Shown in pieces: positions 16,851-25,647 of a stretch of 64,000 bases of DNA. This DNA comes from Balneolaceae bacterium (GTDB taxonomy: Bacteria > Bacteroidota > Rhodothermia > Balneolales > Balneolaceae). The number at the start of each line of letters is the position of its first letter. The first letter of the stretch is position 1. Made by a program: the position numbers and the translations under genes. The stretch lies in assembly GCA_018401935.1 (NCBI GenBank), contig JAGYJQ010000010.1, positions 27,705 to 91,704 on the forward strand. The letters run 5' to 3'. The notes beneath the pieces are model-generated. The model saw nothing but the letters and a program-made list of their open reading frames with translations. It searched no databases and was not told the origin of the DNA.

Positions 16851-17419
16851 TGCAGCCTCTTATTATACTGCTCGCAGCCCCTAGTGGAACCGGTAAATCC
16901 ACCATGGCTAAGCGATTATTTAATGACTTTCCCCGATTAAAATTCAGTGTATCTGCAACAACTAGAGCACCGCGAGAAGGGGAATTGCATGGGGTTGATT
17001 ACTATTTTTTGAGCATGGAATCATTCCAGCAAAAAATAGATGATGAGGACTTTATTGAATGGGAAGAATTTTATGGTGGAACTCGATATGGAACATTACG
17101 TTCAGAGCTTGTAAAAAATACAGAAAAAGGATATTTTACCCTGCTCGATGTGGATGTAAAAGGCGCCGTACGATTGAAGTCACTATTTAATGAGCGATCT
17201 TTGGCTTTATTCTTGCGACCACCATCACTCGAGACCTTGGAAGAGCGACTTAGAAATCGCAATACCGATAGTGAATCTTCCCTAAAGCTCCGACTCGAAC
17301 GAGCGGAAGAAGAACTTGGGTATGCAGGTCAATTTGATTATATCATAACAAACGATGATTTAGAGCGGGCCTACATCGAACTAAAAGAAGCCGTTCAAAT
17401 CTTCATGAATTCATATTAA
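16850..17419 (+). CDS. gmk: Guanylate kinase
   Basis: Phosphorylates GMP to GDP with ATP. The P-loop APSGTGKST begins near residue 10, followed by the GMP-binding segment SATTRAPREGELHGVDYYF and the EWEEFYGGTRYGT block. The usual length for Gmk (189 residues). The start overlaps the yicC stop by one base, so translation is coupled. Confidence 0.97.
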   Translation: MQPLIILLAAPSGTGKSTMAKRLFNDFPRLKFSVSATTRAPREGELHGVDYYFLSMESFQQKIDDEDFIEWEEFYGGTRYGTLRSELVKNTEKGYFTLLDVDVKGAVRLKSLFNERSLALFLRPPSLETLEERLRNRNTDSESSLKLRLERAEEELGYAGQFDYIITNDDLERAYIELKEAVQIFMNSY

Positions 17420-17423
17420 ATCT

Positions 17424-17714
17424 ATGCCGATTAAAACACTCGATATCGAACATCTCAAAGAAATAACCGGAAATAAGTACGAACTCATGGTTATTTTGGG
17501 TAAACGAGCCCGTCAGATCGCTGCTCAGGAAAAGCTAGAACTAGACGAAAAGCTACAATACTTTGAAGGCTTCGAGGATGACGATGAATTTTCTTTTAAC
17601 GAAGAACAAGAGCAAATTTCTAAGGCATTCGAAAAGCTACCTCATGCCACTCGCCGCGCTATCAGCGAGATGGAAGACGACGCAATTTATTACCGCAGAC
17701 CTGAAGTAGATTAA
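17424..17714 (+). CDS. rpoZ: RNA polymerase omega subunit
   Basis: The segment GNKYELMVILGKRARQIA (residues ~16-33) is the conserved RpoZ/Rpb6 core, which helps assemble beta-prime into RNA polymerase. The rest is an acidic tail. The 96-residue size and the place directly after gmk, 4 bases downstream, support the call. Confidence 0.88.
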   Translation: MPIKTLDIEHLKEITGNKYELMVILGKRARQIAAQEKLELDEKLQYFEGFEDDDEFSFNEEQEQISKAFEKLPHATRRAISEMEDDAIYYRRPEVD

Positions 17715-17717
17715 CAT

Positions 17718-18965
17718 ATGCTCTCCGGGAAACACATCCTACTAGGAGTGACCGGAGGTATAGCGGCGTATAAAGCGGCGTACTTGGTACGTGCCTTACA
17801 AAAAAAAGGAGCTTTGGTGCGGGTAATTATGACTCCCGCCGCTACCAGGTTTATTGGGGAAGAAACTTTTTCTGCCCTAACGGGTCACGAAGTTGGGGTA
17901 CACACCTTTGTGCAAGACGATGCCCACAAGACCTCAACAACTGGTAATGGATCATCTGAGGATGGCACCTCTGAACAAGTCCACAATCCTTGGACAAGAC
18001 ACATTCAGTGGGGTGAATGGGCCGATTTGTTTGTCATTGCTCCGTGTACGGCCAATACCATTGCAAAAATTACCCACGGCAATTCCGATAATTTACTCAC
18101 CGCTGCTGTACTGGCTTCAAGGGCCCCCCTATTGATCTGCCCTACCATGGATGGGGAAATGATGAATGCCCCAGCTACTGCCCATAATCTAAAGCTGCTA
18201 AAAAGTCGCGGTTTTCATCTTCTAGAACCCGAGGAAGGATACTTGGCCAGCGGGCTCACCGGCAAAGGGCGATTACCCGAGCCCGATGATATTGTAGCGC
18301 ACATTGAAACACTATTAGATGCAAAAAAAGGACCTCTTTACGGGAAGAAAGTGGTTGTCACGGCAGGTCCTACCCGTGAACATATTGACCCGGTCCGGTT
18401 TATATCCAACCCAAGTTCGGGTAAAATGGGACTAGCAATGGCAAAAGCAGCACACCGTTTAGGAGGGCTCGTTCATTTGGTGCATGGACCTATTTCGCTG
18501 TCTATTCCAGAGGGCATACACCGCTATGGTGTAATATCCGCTCAGGATATGTTTGAACAAGTAAAAGCACTTCATCCAGCCGATATTTTCATTAAAGCTG
18601 CTGCGGTATCAGATTTCAGGCCCACGACCACACACAATCATAAAGTCAAAAAAACACACAAAGAGTCTCACATCTCCTTAGCGCCTACCCCCGATATTTT
18701 GAAATGGATTGGGGAGCATAAAAATCCACACACCATAAGCATTGGCTTTGCAATGGAAACCACTGATTTGCTAGAACACGCCAGAGCCAAACGAACTAAG
18801 AAAAATGCCGACTGGATTGTAGCCAATTATATTGGGACCCAGCAACAAGGCTTCGCAAGTGACTACAACAAAGTGACCTTAGTTGGAGATGGTGTAGAGG
18901 AATCATTCGAAGGACCTAAAGATGACTTGGCTATGAGTTTACTACGAAGTATATTTTTGAGCTAA
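17718..18965 (+). CDS. coaBC: Bifunctional phosphopantothenoylcysteine decarboxylase / phosphopantothenate-cysteine ligase
   Basis: Carries out two coenzyme A synthesis steps: coupling cysteine to phosphopantothenate (CoaB) and decarboxylating the product (CoaC). The flavoprotein CoaC half starts [20 protein letters not shown] and has the [10 protein letters not shown] and [10 protein letters not shown] blocks; the CoaB half begins at about residue 210 with [20 protein letters not shown] and has AAAVSDFRP and a KVKK motif. The insert of ~20 low-complexity residues around 75-92 is unusual but in frame. It is 3 bases after rpoZ in the same operon. Confidence 0.95.
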   Translation: MLSGKHILLGVTGGIAAYKAAYLVRALQKKGALVRVIMTPAATRFIGEETFSALTGHEVGVHTFVQDDAHKTSTTGNGSSEDGTSEQVHNPWTRHIQWGEWADLFVIAPCTANTIAKITHGNSDNLLTAAVLASRAPLLICPTMDGEMMNAPATAHNLKLLKSRGFHLLEPEEGYLASGLTGKGRLPEPDDIVAHIETLLDAKKGPLYGKKVVVTAGPTREHIDPVRFISNPSSGKMGLAMAKAAHRLGGLVHLVHGPISLSIPEGIHRYGVISAQDMFEQVKALHPADIFIKAAAVSDFRPTTTHNHKVKKTHKESHISLAPTPDILKWIGEHKNPHTISIGFAMETTDLLEHARAKRTKKNADWIVANYIGTQQQGFASDYNKVTLVGDGVEESFEGPKDDLAMSLLRSIFLS

Positions 18966-18975
18966 TCTATCTCTT

Positions 18976-19431
18976 ATGAATAAAAAAGTAGTCCTCGTTC
19001 TTCTCCTTACGTTTGCTTGTCTTAGCACTGCTTATTTACTTATTTCCATACCTGCCACCATTCCCATGCGTATCACATCACAAGAGCACTTGGACGAATT
19101 AATTCAGCAGGGGCTACAGGAACAAGGTATTGCCAACAACCATTATCGAGTCTATACGGCCGTTCAGGATTCCCACTTCACCCGTAAAGTATATCAAATC
19201 GATACCCCTCCAGGCTTTTCAAAGACAACCCTACACTATGAATTACACAGGATGCTGGCAGATTATGGTGTTCAACTACCTGGAAAAGTCCTCTTCCCTG
19301 AACAAGATATACATCTTTATGTTACCGCAAATGGTACCGTACACCGCACCATACGAGTCCGAACCAATCCTGATTTAATCCCTTCCCCAGATTCTACCCG
19401 TACCAATCAGCCTAACTCATCGGACTTATGA
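18976..19431 (+). CDS. Hypothetical envelope protein
   Basis: A 151-residue protein with an N-terminal hydrophobic helix (VVLVLLLTFACLSTAYLLI), probably a signal peptide or membrane anchor, and a soluble region with alternating strands and no recognised motif. It starts 10 bases after coaBC and its end overlaps the lipase gene by four bases (ATGA), so it is likely to be co-translated with the lipase. Function unknown; an envelope partner of the lipase is only an inference from this coupling. Confidence 0.6.
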   Translation: MNKKVVLVLLLTFACLSTAYLLISIPATIPMRITSQEHLDELIQQGLQEQGIANNHYRVYTAVQDSHFTRKVYQIDTPPGFSKTTLHYELHRMLADYGVQLPGKVLFPEQDIHLYVTANGTVHRTIRVRTNPDLIPSPDSTRTNQPNSSDL

Positions 19432-20282
19432 AAGATCGAACGGGGCTACTAAGGCGGTTAGAACTAAAAGAATATCCACAACCCGAAGTTTGGTCCCTTC
19501 GCCACCCCGTGCTTTTGTGCCATGGTTTTGGAGCCATTGGCTCCTTGGTAAAACCCTCCCCATTGCATGACCCTTGCATGTGGATGCGAGAACATGGTCT
19601 TTGGGCCTTTGCCCCCAACATCGTTCCCTATGCCCCCATTGAAGTCCGCGCTCGAAGTTGGGCACGCATCATCACTGAACTTAGCCAGCGACATTCAATA
19701 GCAAAGTTCAACGTAATTGCCCACAGTATGGGCGGGCTAGATATGAGATATGCCCTTGCACATTTAGGCATAGAAGAAAAAGTCGCTTCACTAACCACCA
19801 TTGCCACGCCTCATAAAGGGACCTATCTGGCTGATTTTGTTCGAAGCACTCCAGAAGTGCTATCCGAACGCATTGGAGATATAGTGGACTGGTTTGCAGA
19901 TAACGTGTACATCAAAGAGCGTAACGATGCTTTTGGTTCGGTAGAACAATTGACTCGCTCTTATGTGCAAGACCACTTTAATCCAAGCACTCCCGATCCT
20001 ACGAATATTCCACTTTTTTCCTATTCCGCCGCGGTGGGAAAAGGCACCAACGACCCTTTGAATCCCGTCTTTCTGTTCCAAAACAATCTAATCCACGAAA
20101 AAGAAGGTCCGAACGATTCCTTTGTCTCGGTTGAAAGTGCCCAATGGGGAGAGCATTTAGGAACCATTCGCCTATCCCATTTAAACCAGATTAATGTTCA
20201 GGTAGGAACCAAAGAAGCAAAAAAGAGATATCTAGAATTTTGGACGGGCTTAGTCCAGCACCTTAAAAGTCGCGGGCTCTAA
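19428..20282 (+). CDS. Alpha/beta-hydrolase, lipase-like
   Basis: Oxyanion motif HGFGAIG, nucleophile elbow AHSMGG (Ser), a probable acid in GPNDSFVSVESA and a probable catalytic His in LSHLNQINV match bacterial triacylglycerol lipases. The domain fits the ~285 residues with no extra module. No signal peptide is visible, so the protein is probably cytoplasmic or uses its operon partner. Its ATG overlaps the stop of the preceding gene. The true substrate is unknown; esterase or lipase activity is inferred from the motifs. Confidence 0.82.
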   Translation: MKDRTGLLRRLELKEYPQPEVWSLRHPVLLCHGFGAIGSLVKPSPLHDPCMWMREHGLWAFAPNIVPYAPIEVRARSWARIITELSQRHSIAKFNVIAHSMGGLDMRYALAHLGIEEKVASLTTIATPHKGTYLADFVRSTPEVLSERIGDIVDWFADNVYIKERNDAFGSVEQLTRSYVQDHFNPSTPDPTNIPLFSYSAAVGKGTNDPLNPVFLFQNNLIHEKEGPNDSFVSVESAQWGEHLGTIRLSHLNQINVQVGTKEAKKRYLEFWTGLVQHLKSRGL

Positions 20283-20358
20283 ATAAGTTTTTAAAGGATG
20301 TGAAAAAAAATGAAGCTGCTAGCACGTTAATTTGAGTGGTTCTTAGCAACGCTTATGT

Positions 20359-21123
20359 TCAGGACTCTAAGCTCTTTTTCATTTCGTTGAGCAAGCCATA
20401 ATCGGTTAAATCATACTGAATAGGTGTAACTGCAGCATAGCCCTGATTAAGCAACTGTATATCTGCGTCCGGCGAGGTATCCAATAATTCAAATTTCCCT
20501 GTTAACCAGTAATATGGCCGTTCCAATGGGTCTTTGCGCCCTTCATACTCCTCAACATATCGAGAGTCAGCCATTTTCGACCACTTAAGCCCCTTAAATG
20601 GACCAGATGGGGCATTGATATTCAGTGTCACCCCTTTTGGTAGACCTTTTTTTAGTACTTGACTAATCATTAAACGAGCTGCTGCTATGCATCCACTTAG
20701 GTCTGCGTCACTATCGTAATCCGTACACGAAACGGCGATGGACGGATAGCCTAAGACGGTGCCCTCTGTTGCAGCGCTTACGGTACCAGAATACAATAAG
20801 TTAATGCCCGCATTGCTCCCATGGTTAATTCCACTCAGCACCAAATCAGGCTTTTCCTCCAAAAGTTGATCATGCGCCAATTTTACACAATCCGCAGGGG
20901 TCCCCGTCACTGAAAAGCCCTCAATATCATCAACCACTTTTATCCGATTCGCTCGTAATGGGTCATGAATGGTAACGGCATGTCCAACCGCACTTTGCTC
21001 TCTATCTGGAGCTACCACCACTACCCGCCCAAACTCTGCGGCCACTCGCGCGAGGGCTTGAATCCCTTTTGAAAAAAATCCATCGTCATTGGAGACTAAT
21101 ATATAAGGTGTATTTTTAGGCAT
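20359..21123 (-). CDS. surE: 5'-nucleotidase SurE
   Basis: Metal-dependent nucleoside monophosphatase, often linked to stress survival. The metal-binding [11 protein letters not shown] motif sits near the start, followed by [24 protein letters not shown] and GTPADCVKL, all SurE signatures. I choose the ATG at 21123 ([15 protein letters not shown]); the open frame starts earlier (21168), but family members begin just before the first strand. This start overlaps the panB stop by 8 bases, so translation is coupled. Confidence 0.95.
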   Translation of the reverse strand: MPKNTPYILVSNDDGFFSKGIQALARVAAEFGRVVVVAPDREQSAVGHAVTIHDPLRANRIKVVDDIEGFSVTGTPADCVKLAHDQLLEEKPDLVLSGINHGSNAGINLLYSGTVSAATEGTVLGYPSIAVSCTDYDSDADLSGCIAAARLMISQVLKKGLPKGVTLNINAPSGPFKGLKWSKMADSRYVEEYEGRKDPLERPYYWLTGKFELLDTSPDADIQLLNQGYAAVTPIQYDLTDYGLLNEMKKSLES

Positions 21124-21973
21124 ATTGCTCATTTTCATTGGGGAAATCTTTGTTTTTAACATCTTCAACGTACTGTTGAACCGCTTTAGTCATCACCGAT
21201 TCTACATCGGCATAACGTCGTAAAAAGCGGGGAGAAAAATTCTTATTCATCCCCAACATATCATGCACCACCAATACTTGACCGTCACACTCTTGCCCGG
21301 CTCCTATACCAATAGTGGGTATGTGTAGTTGCTTGGTTACCTGAGCCGCAAGGGCCGATGGGATTTTTTCTAATACTAATGCAAAAACACCCGATTCTTG
21401 TAATTTTTGTGCATCCTCGAGTAACTGATCGGCCTCGGCCTGCTCTTTGGCTCGGACTTTATAGGTGCCAAACTGATAAATAGATTGAGGAGTTAAACCC
21501 AGATGTCCCATCACCGGAATTCCCGCATCGACAATCTTTTTAACCGTGTCTGTGATCGTACGCCCACCTTCCAGTTTTACGGCATGTGCCCCGGCTTCCT
21601 TCATTAGACGGCCCGCATTTGTAAGGGCCTCTTTTGGGGTAACTTGGTAACTCATAAATGGCATATCGGCAATGACCAATGCCCGATCCACCCCTCGTAC
21701 CACGCATTGGGTATGATAAATCATGTGATCCAAGGTAATGGGAACCGTGGTTTCATTTCCTGCCATAACATTCGAAGCGGAATCCCCTACAAGTACTACA
21801 TCAATACCAGCGGCATCAACGATTCGAGCCATGGTGAAATCATAGGCCGTAAGCATAGAAATCTTCTCACCCTTCTGCTTCATTTCAACCACTGTTTGGG
21901 TGGTTACTTTGACCGGATTGGGTATGGAATGTCCGGACGTGGAATCGCCGCTTTTACTTGTTTGAGTGCTCAT
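21116..21973 (-). CDS. panB: 3-methyl-2-oxobutanoate hydroxymethyltransferase
   Basis: First committed step of pantothenate synthesis: adds a hydroxymethyl group from methylenetetrahydrofolate to 2-oxoisovalerate. The blocks [59 protein letters not shown] and [22 protein letters not shown] are family signatures. The N-terminus carries a Ser/Thr-rich extension of about 25 residues. Its stop overlaps surE. It links to the coaBC and branched-chain genes in this window as part of the same metabolic supply line. Confidence 0.96.
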   Translation of the reverse strand: MSTQTSKSGDSTSGHSIPNPVKVTTQTVVEMKQKGEKISMLTAYDFTMARIVDAAGIDVVLVGDSASNVMAGNETTVPITLDHMIYHTQCVVRGVDRALVIADMPFMSYQVTPKEALTNAGRLMKEAGAHAVKLEGGRTITDTVKKIVDAGIPVMGHLGLTPQSIYQFGTYKVRAKEQAEADQLLEDAQKLQESGVFALVLEKIPSALAAQVTKQLHIPTIGIGAGQECDGQVLVVHDMLGMNKNFSPRFLRRYADVESVMTKAVQQYVEDVKNKDFPNENEQYA

Positions 21974-21989
21974 AACGTTAGGGGGTAGA

Positions 21990-22430
21990 TTATTCGCTTG
22001 TTTTCTCGACCAAGGCAGCTGAGGCCTCTAGTTCACAACAAATTTGCCCATCAACCGTAGCTTTACCCTTCATGGTCACAAAATTACGTCGCATATTGCC
22101 TAACTCAACCTCAAGAATCAACTGATCTCCTGGAACTACTTGGCGGCGAAATTTACAGTTATTAATTCCGGTAAAGACCATTAAACTATGGGCCGGATCA
22201 TCCACTTTTTCGGTCATTAACAAAATAGCTCCAGCTTGCGCCAAAGCCTCTACCTGTAACACCCCAGGCATAATAGGTTGACCTGGAAAGTGACCGTTAA
22301 AAAACTCTTCATTAACCGTAACATTTTTGTAGGCTTTAATAGAATTTTCGGTTTTTTCAACCACTCGATCCACCAATAGAAATGGGTAACGATGGGGGAT
22401 AATTTTTTTTATGTCTTCAATAGTCATCAT
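21990..22430 (-). CDS. fabZ: 3-hydroxyacyl-ACP dehydratase FabZ
   Basis: Dehydrates 3-hydroxyacyl-ACP in fatty acid elongation. The hot-dog fold signature [25 protein letters not shown] contains the catalytic His and Glu. It starts [23 protein letters not shown], the usual start. In many Bacteroidota fabZ is fused to lpxC, but here it is a free-standing 146-residue protein. It lies 16 bases upstream of panB on the minus strand. Confidence 0.96.
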   Translation of the reverse strand: MMTIEDIKKIIPHRYPFLLVDRVVEKTENSIKAYKNVTVNEEFFNGHFPGQPIMPGVLQVEALAQAGAILLMTEKVDDPAHSLMVFTGINNCKFRRQVVPGDQLILEVELGNMRRNFVTMKGKATVDGQICCELEASAALVEKTSE

Positions 22431-22451
22431 GCTCCTCAGTTTTAATAGTAA

Positions 22452-23141
22452 TTAAGCAACAATTCCAATATAAATGTACGATATTCCTCCAGTGAGTGAA
22501 ATAGCTTTACGGGATGCAAACTTTTCAGATTCATCCATTAAGCTCAAAAATTTATCGCCTGCAGGAAAAGCCGCACTGGTTTTAGGCAAGTAGGTATACG
22601 CATCCCGATTCCCACTAAGCCAGCCACCCACTGTCGGCATAATATGCTGGGAATAAAGCTCATAAGGAAATTTCATTAACCCTTTAGGCTGACCAAACTC
22701 TAAGACAACCACCTTCCCTCCCGGTTTTACTACTCGAGCCATTTCTCGAAGGGCTTGAACAGGGTCATCCACGTTTCGTATACCAAATGAAATACTCGCC
22801 AAATCAAATCGATTATCTTCATAGGGTAAGTCCATGGCATCAGCCACTTCAAAATCAATCTCCAGCCCTTCCTTCTTTGCCTTATCAGGTGCAGGCTCAA
22901 TCATTGGAGCACAAAAATCGGTTCCCAATACATACCCTTCTGGTCCAACCGCCTTTTTAAATGCAATAGCTAAATCGCCCGTACCCGTAGCGCAATCCAG
23001 CACACTTTGCCCTCTAGCAACTCCGGATTCTGCAATCGTCCGGTCCCTCCACACATGATGAATACCAAAAGAAAGTACCGTATTCACCCGATCATAATCG
23101 GAAGCAATATCGGCAAACATGGAACGTACTTTTTCACTCAT
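22452..23141 (-). CDS. menG: Demethylmenaquinone methyltransferase
   Basis: Makes menaquinone by C-methylation with SAM. The UbiE/MenG layout is clear: FADIASDYDRVNTVLSFGIHHVWR at the start, SAM motif VLDCATGTGDLAI, and ISFGIRNVDDPVQALREM and VLEFGQP later. At 229 residues it is full length. Ubiquinone is not expected in this lineage, so menG is preferred over ubiE. Its product serves the SdhCAB complex encoded nearby. It lies 21 bases upstream of fabZ. Confidence 0.95.
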   Translation of the reverse strand: MSEKVRSMFADIASDYDRVNTVLSFGIHHVWRDRTIAESGVARGQSVLDCATGTGDLAIAFKKAVGPEGYVLGTDFCAPMIEPAPDKAKKEGLEIDFEVADAMDLPYEDNRFDLASISFGIRNVDDPVQALREMARVVKPGGKVVVLEFGQPKGLMKFPYELYSQHIMPTVGGWLSGNRDAYTYLPKTSAAFPAGDKFLSLMDESEKFASRKAISLTGGISYIYIGIVA

Positions 23142-23232
23142 AAGCTTTTATCTAAGGCCTATTACAGGCGGATTTGTTGATGAATAGACCAACAATATAC
23201 GTAAAAACTAAGCATCAAGCCCGAAAAGTGCA

Positions 23233-23883
23233 CTAAGCCAAGTGCTTGGTAATATGTAGTTGCAACGGAGTAAATTCCCGTCCATCCCACCCAATTTCAT
23301 AAATGGCACCATTGCTATGCTCGATTTCATCCATCTGCTCCAAGCCGTATCCCAACCAAACCGACAATAAAATCCGAATTAATCGTCCGTGCACAACCAG
23401 CACGACCTTCTCAGGCTTTCTTCCCTCGGACTCACCCCCCCTTAACACCACGTCATGTACATAGCCATTGGCCCGCTCATACACCTGCTCAGGGTGTTCT
23501 CCTTTATGCACAGCTATGTTAGTCTGTCCCGATCTCCACTGCTTCTGTAATTCGCGGAGATAGGGCATGTGATCCGCCACATACGCTCCTTCCAATGACC
23601 CAAAATCCATTTCATCCAAATGAGAGCTCGAAATAATTTGGAGATTCTGTGCATGAGCCAAAGGCGCGGCAGTCTCTGCTGTACGCTTCAAACTACTGCA
23701 ATACAATCGGTCGATGGTCATCGAGTCCCCCTCAAAATACCGAGCAACCGCTTCTGCCTGCTTTCTTCCTACTTCATTCAGTTCGGCGTCAATACCCCTA
23801 CCCTGAAATCTTTGGCTCGCATTGTAATCGGTCTGACCATGTCTTATTAGGTAAAGAATGGTTCTGGTTGATGCATTCTGCAT
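23233..23883 (-). CDS. Histidine phosphatase family protein
   Basis: The catalytic-loop motif LIRHGQTDYN at residues ~11-20, the GRKQAEAVARYF helix, and the second conserved His in VVLVVHGRLIRILL define the phosphoglycerate-mutase-like acid phosphatase superfamily. The substrate cannot be read from the sequence; alternatives include alpha-ribazole phosphatase (CobC-like), but no cobalamin gene is adjacent. It lies 17 bases after the next minus-strand gene and could share its transcript. Confidence 0.88.
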   Translation of the reverse strand: MQNASTRTILYLIRHGQTDYNASQRFQGRGIDAELNEVGRKQAEAVARYFEGDSMTIDRLYCSSLKRTAETAAPLAHAQNLQIISSSHLDEMDFGSLEGAYVADHMPYLRELQKQWRSGQTNIAVHKGEHPEQVYERANGYVHDVVLRGGESEGRKPEKVVLVVHGRLIRILLSVWLGYGLEQMDEIEHSNGAIYEIGWDGREFTPLQLHITKHLA

Positions 23884-23900
23884 AGGATAATAGAATGGAT

Positions 23901-24572
23901 TTAATTCTTTTTGCGGGTTTTATGATAGTTGGCTATGCGAATAAACTCGTCCTGCATAGCCTTTAGATTACCGGTTAACAAACCCTCTTTATACCCGTAG
24001 CGAATCAACACCATATTAAGTATCCGGTCTGTTATCGCGGTAGTGTCTTCCTTGCTAAAACGAGTATGTAAAAAATGAAAAGCCATAGCAACTAAACCTG
24101 TTTTAATGAGCAAGAAGCTTCCTACTAATGCGATGATTTCCTGCGAGGATAGCCCCAATTGTCCCCAGCCCTCAGGAGCAATTGAATCATAGGCGAGACC
24201 CCCAATAAAAGCCCCATATAGCAGTGCATCTTCACAAATCCACCGAATAGCTGGATGGGCCCAAGGATAAATGAAAGCCGATAGCTGAGTTCTCCAGAAT
24301 ACATAAAAGCTCAAGCCCAACACTAAGCTCAATAACTCCGGGAGGGGACTGAATATAAGTATCATAAAAACCAGGACTGGCAATTGCTCTCTACTTCGGA
24401 GCCAATCGTCAGCCACCCGAACTAAGTGCTCCAAAGGAAAACGCTTCAATAACCCAGGAACATAGCGTTCTATGCCCTCCCTAGTCATCGTATACCAGTT
24501 GCCAAAGCTAGTTCGAAAACCGCCCGGCAATTCTACTAATTCCCATCTACCTTTCTTTTTTTGATCCGACAT
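23901..24572 (-). CDS. Hypothetical membrane protein
   Basis: A 223-residue protein with about four hydrophobic segments (LPVLVFMILIFSPLPELLSLVLGLSF in part, ALLYGAFIGGLAYD, IIALVGSFLLIKTGLVAMAF and flanks) and a basic C-terminus (HKTRKKN). No family motif was recognised. It is upstream of, and close to, the histidine phosphatase on the same strand, so the two may be co-transcribed. The coding call rests on length, uninterrupted frame and good hydrophobic patterning. Confidence 0.7.
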   Translation of the reverse strand: MSDQKKKGRWELVELPGGFRTSFGNWYTMTREGIERYVPGLLKRFPLEHLVRVADDWLRSREQLPVLVFMILIFSPLPELLSLVLGLSFYVFWRTQLSAFIYPWAHPAIRWICEDALLYGAFIGGLAYDSIAPEGWGQLGLSSQEIIALVGSFLLIKTGLVAMAFHFLHTRFSKEDTTAITDRILNMVLIRYGYKEGLLTGNLKAMQDEFIRIANYHKTRKKN

Positions 24573-24662
24573 AAACTAAAAATAGCTATTATCATACTTA
24601 GGTGTTGGGACTTTACAGAGAATTATTCTACCGCATACTGGAATAGCTTGTCACCATTTGAT

Positions 24663-24778
24663 CGAGGCTAGGCAAAAATTGATCGAGCCTATGACAGAAC
24701 TTGTCCGAGGCTAGGCAAAAATTGATCGAGACTATGACAGAACTTGTCCGAGGCTAGAGAGAATTTAATCGAAACTGG
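24663..24778. repeat. 43-bp tandem repeat, about 2.7 copies
   Basis: Two 43-base units (24663-24705 and 24706-24748), differing at one place, plus a degenerate third copy. Each unit is itself made of two related ~21-base halves (TCGAGGCTAGGCAAAAATTGA and a TATGACAGAACTT half). The array sits in the gap between the membrane protein and comF, ending near the comF stop at 24785. No start codon or frame through it looks coding. Confidence 0.9.
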
Positions 24779-24784
24779 CACAAA

Positions 24785-25522
24785 CTATGCCATGGCTAAG
24801 GTAATCAGATAGCTTTTTTTAAATCCAATGGACTTTAGAAAACGCCATAAGGCAAAACAAGTAGCGCCTGTGGTATACACATCATCCATAATGAGCACAG
24901 GCCTGGTAACCCAATCATATACACTTGGACATGCAAGCCTATAGACCCCTTCCATATTCATTCTACGCTCAGATTTACTTATCTGTACTTGATTAATCTT
25001 AGAAGCCCTGCGCGCTATAACCCCTTCTCGGAGAATAGGAAGCGAGGCCACTACTGCCCAACCCTCAGCTATACTGTAACTTTGATTATATCCCCTGGAA
25101 TTCCTTCTCTTCTCAGAAAGAGGTACCGGCACCACAAGTGGGCGTTCTGAGATAAGTTCTTCGTATTTATATGGATGAGCTTGTCGAAACAAATCTGCTG
25201 CTGCCCTGCCCAAATCTACCCCAATATCATACGCTGCTTTATGCTTTAATTGATGTATTAAGCGCTGTATCAAATGGGCTTCATCGTATTTCCAACAGGC
25301 AACCTGCCATTCGATTCCTTCAGGATACATTCCCTTTTTGGGTTCTGGGTAAATCCTAGGTAACTCACTAAGAATACAGTACCTGCATATCTTCTTAGCG
25401 GGACCTAAAAGTCGAATTCCACAATTCTGGCAGTATACTGGAAAAGCCCAGAGGTTCTTTTTCCCAAGGGGTTCATGCGTCGATTTTATGCTAGTGAACA
25501 TAGATAGGTCTAAGAGGTACAA
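24785..25522 (-). CDS. comF: ComF family protein (phosphoribosyltransferase-like)
   Basis: An N-terminal zinc-ribbon with two cysteine pairs (CQNCG and CRYC) is followed by a phosphoribosyltransferase fold with the PRPP-binding motif VLIMDDVYTTGAT (near residue 213) and the ComF/GntX block PVPLSEKRRNSRGYNQS. Family members act in DNA uptake or natural transformation in some bacteria; in others the role is unclear. An ATG at residue 8 (25501) is an alternative start. It is divergent from the rodZ-like gene. Confidence 0.9.
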   Translation of the reverse strand: MYLLDLSMFTSIKSTHEPLGKKNLWAFPVYCQNCGIRLLGPAKKICRYCILSELPRIYPEPKKGMYPEGIEWQVACWKYDEAHLIQRLIHQLKHKAAYDIGVDLGRAAADLFRQAHPYKYEELISERPLVVPVPLSEKRRNSRGYNQSYSIAEGWAVVASLPILREGVIARRASKINQVQISKSERRMNMEGVYRLACPSVYDWVTRPVLIMDDVYTTGATCFALWRFLKSIGFKKSYLITLAMA

Positions 25523-25647
25523 AAATAGATTCGTAGATTATTTTTTGGTCGCTAATTCCCCTAAATTACAGAAGTTGCTCTGATGGTTGTATATGAGATG
25601 TAGCACCTTTTTAGAGCACTCAGATAAGAAATCATTACAATTATATT

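Noticed and set aside
24663..24778. Possible CRISPR or coiled-coil coding repeat
   Set aside because: No spacers, and frames through the repeat meet stops (for example TAG inside CTAGGC); no start codon with a coding pattern.
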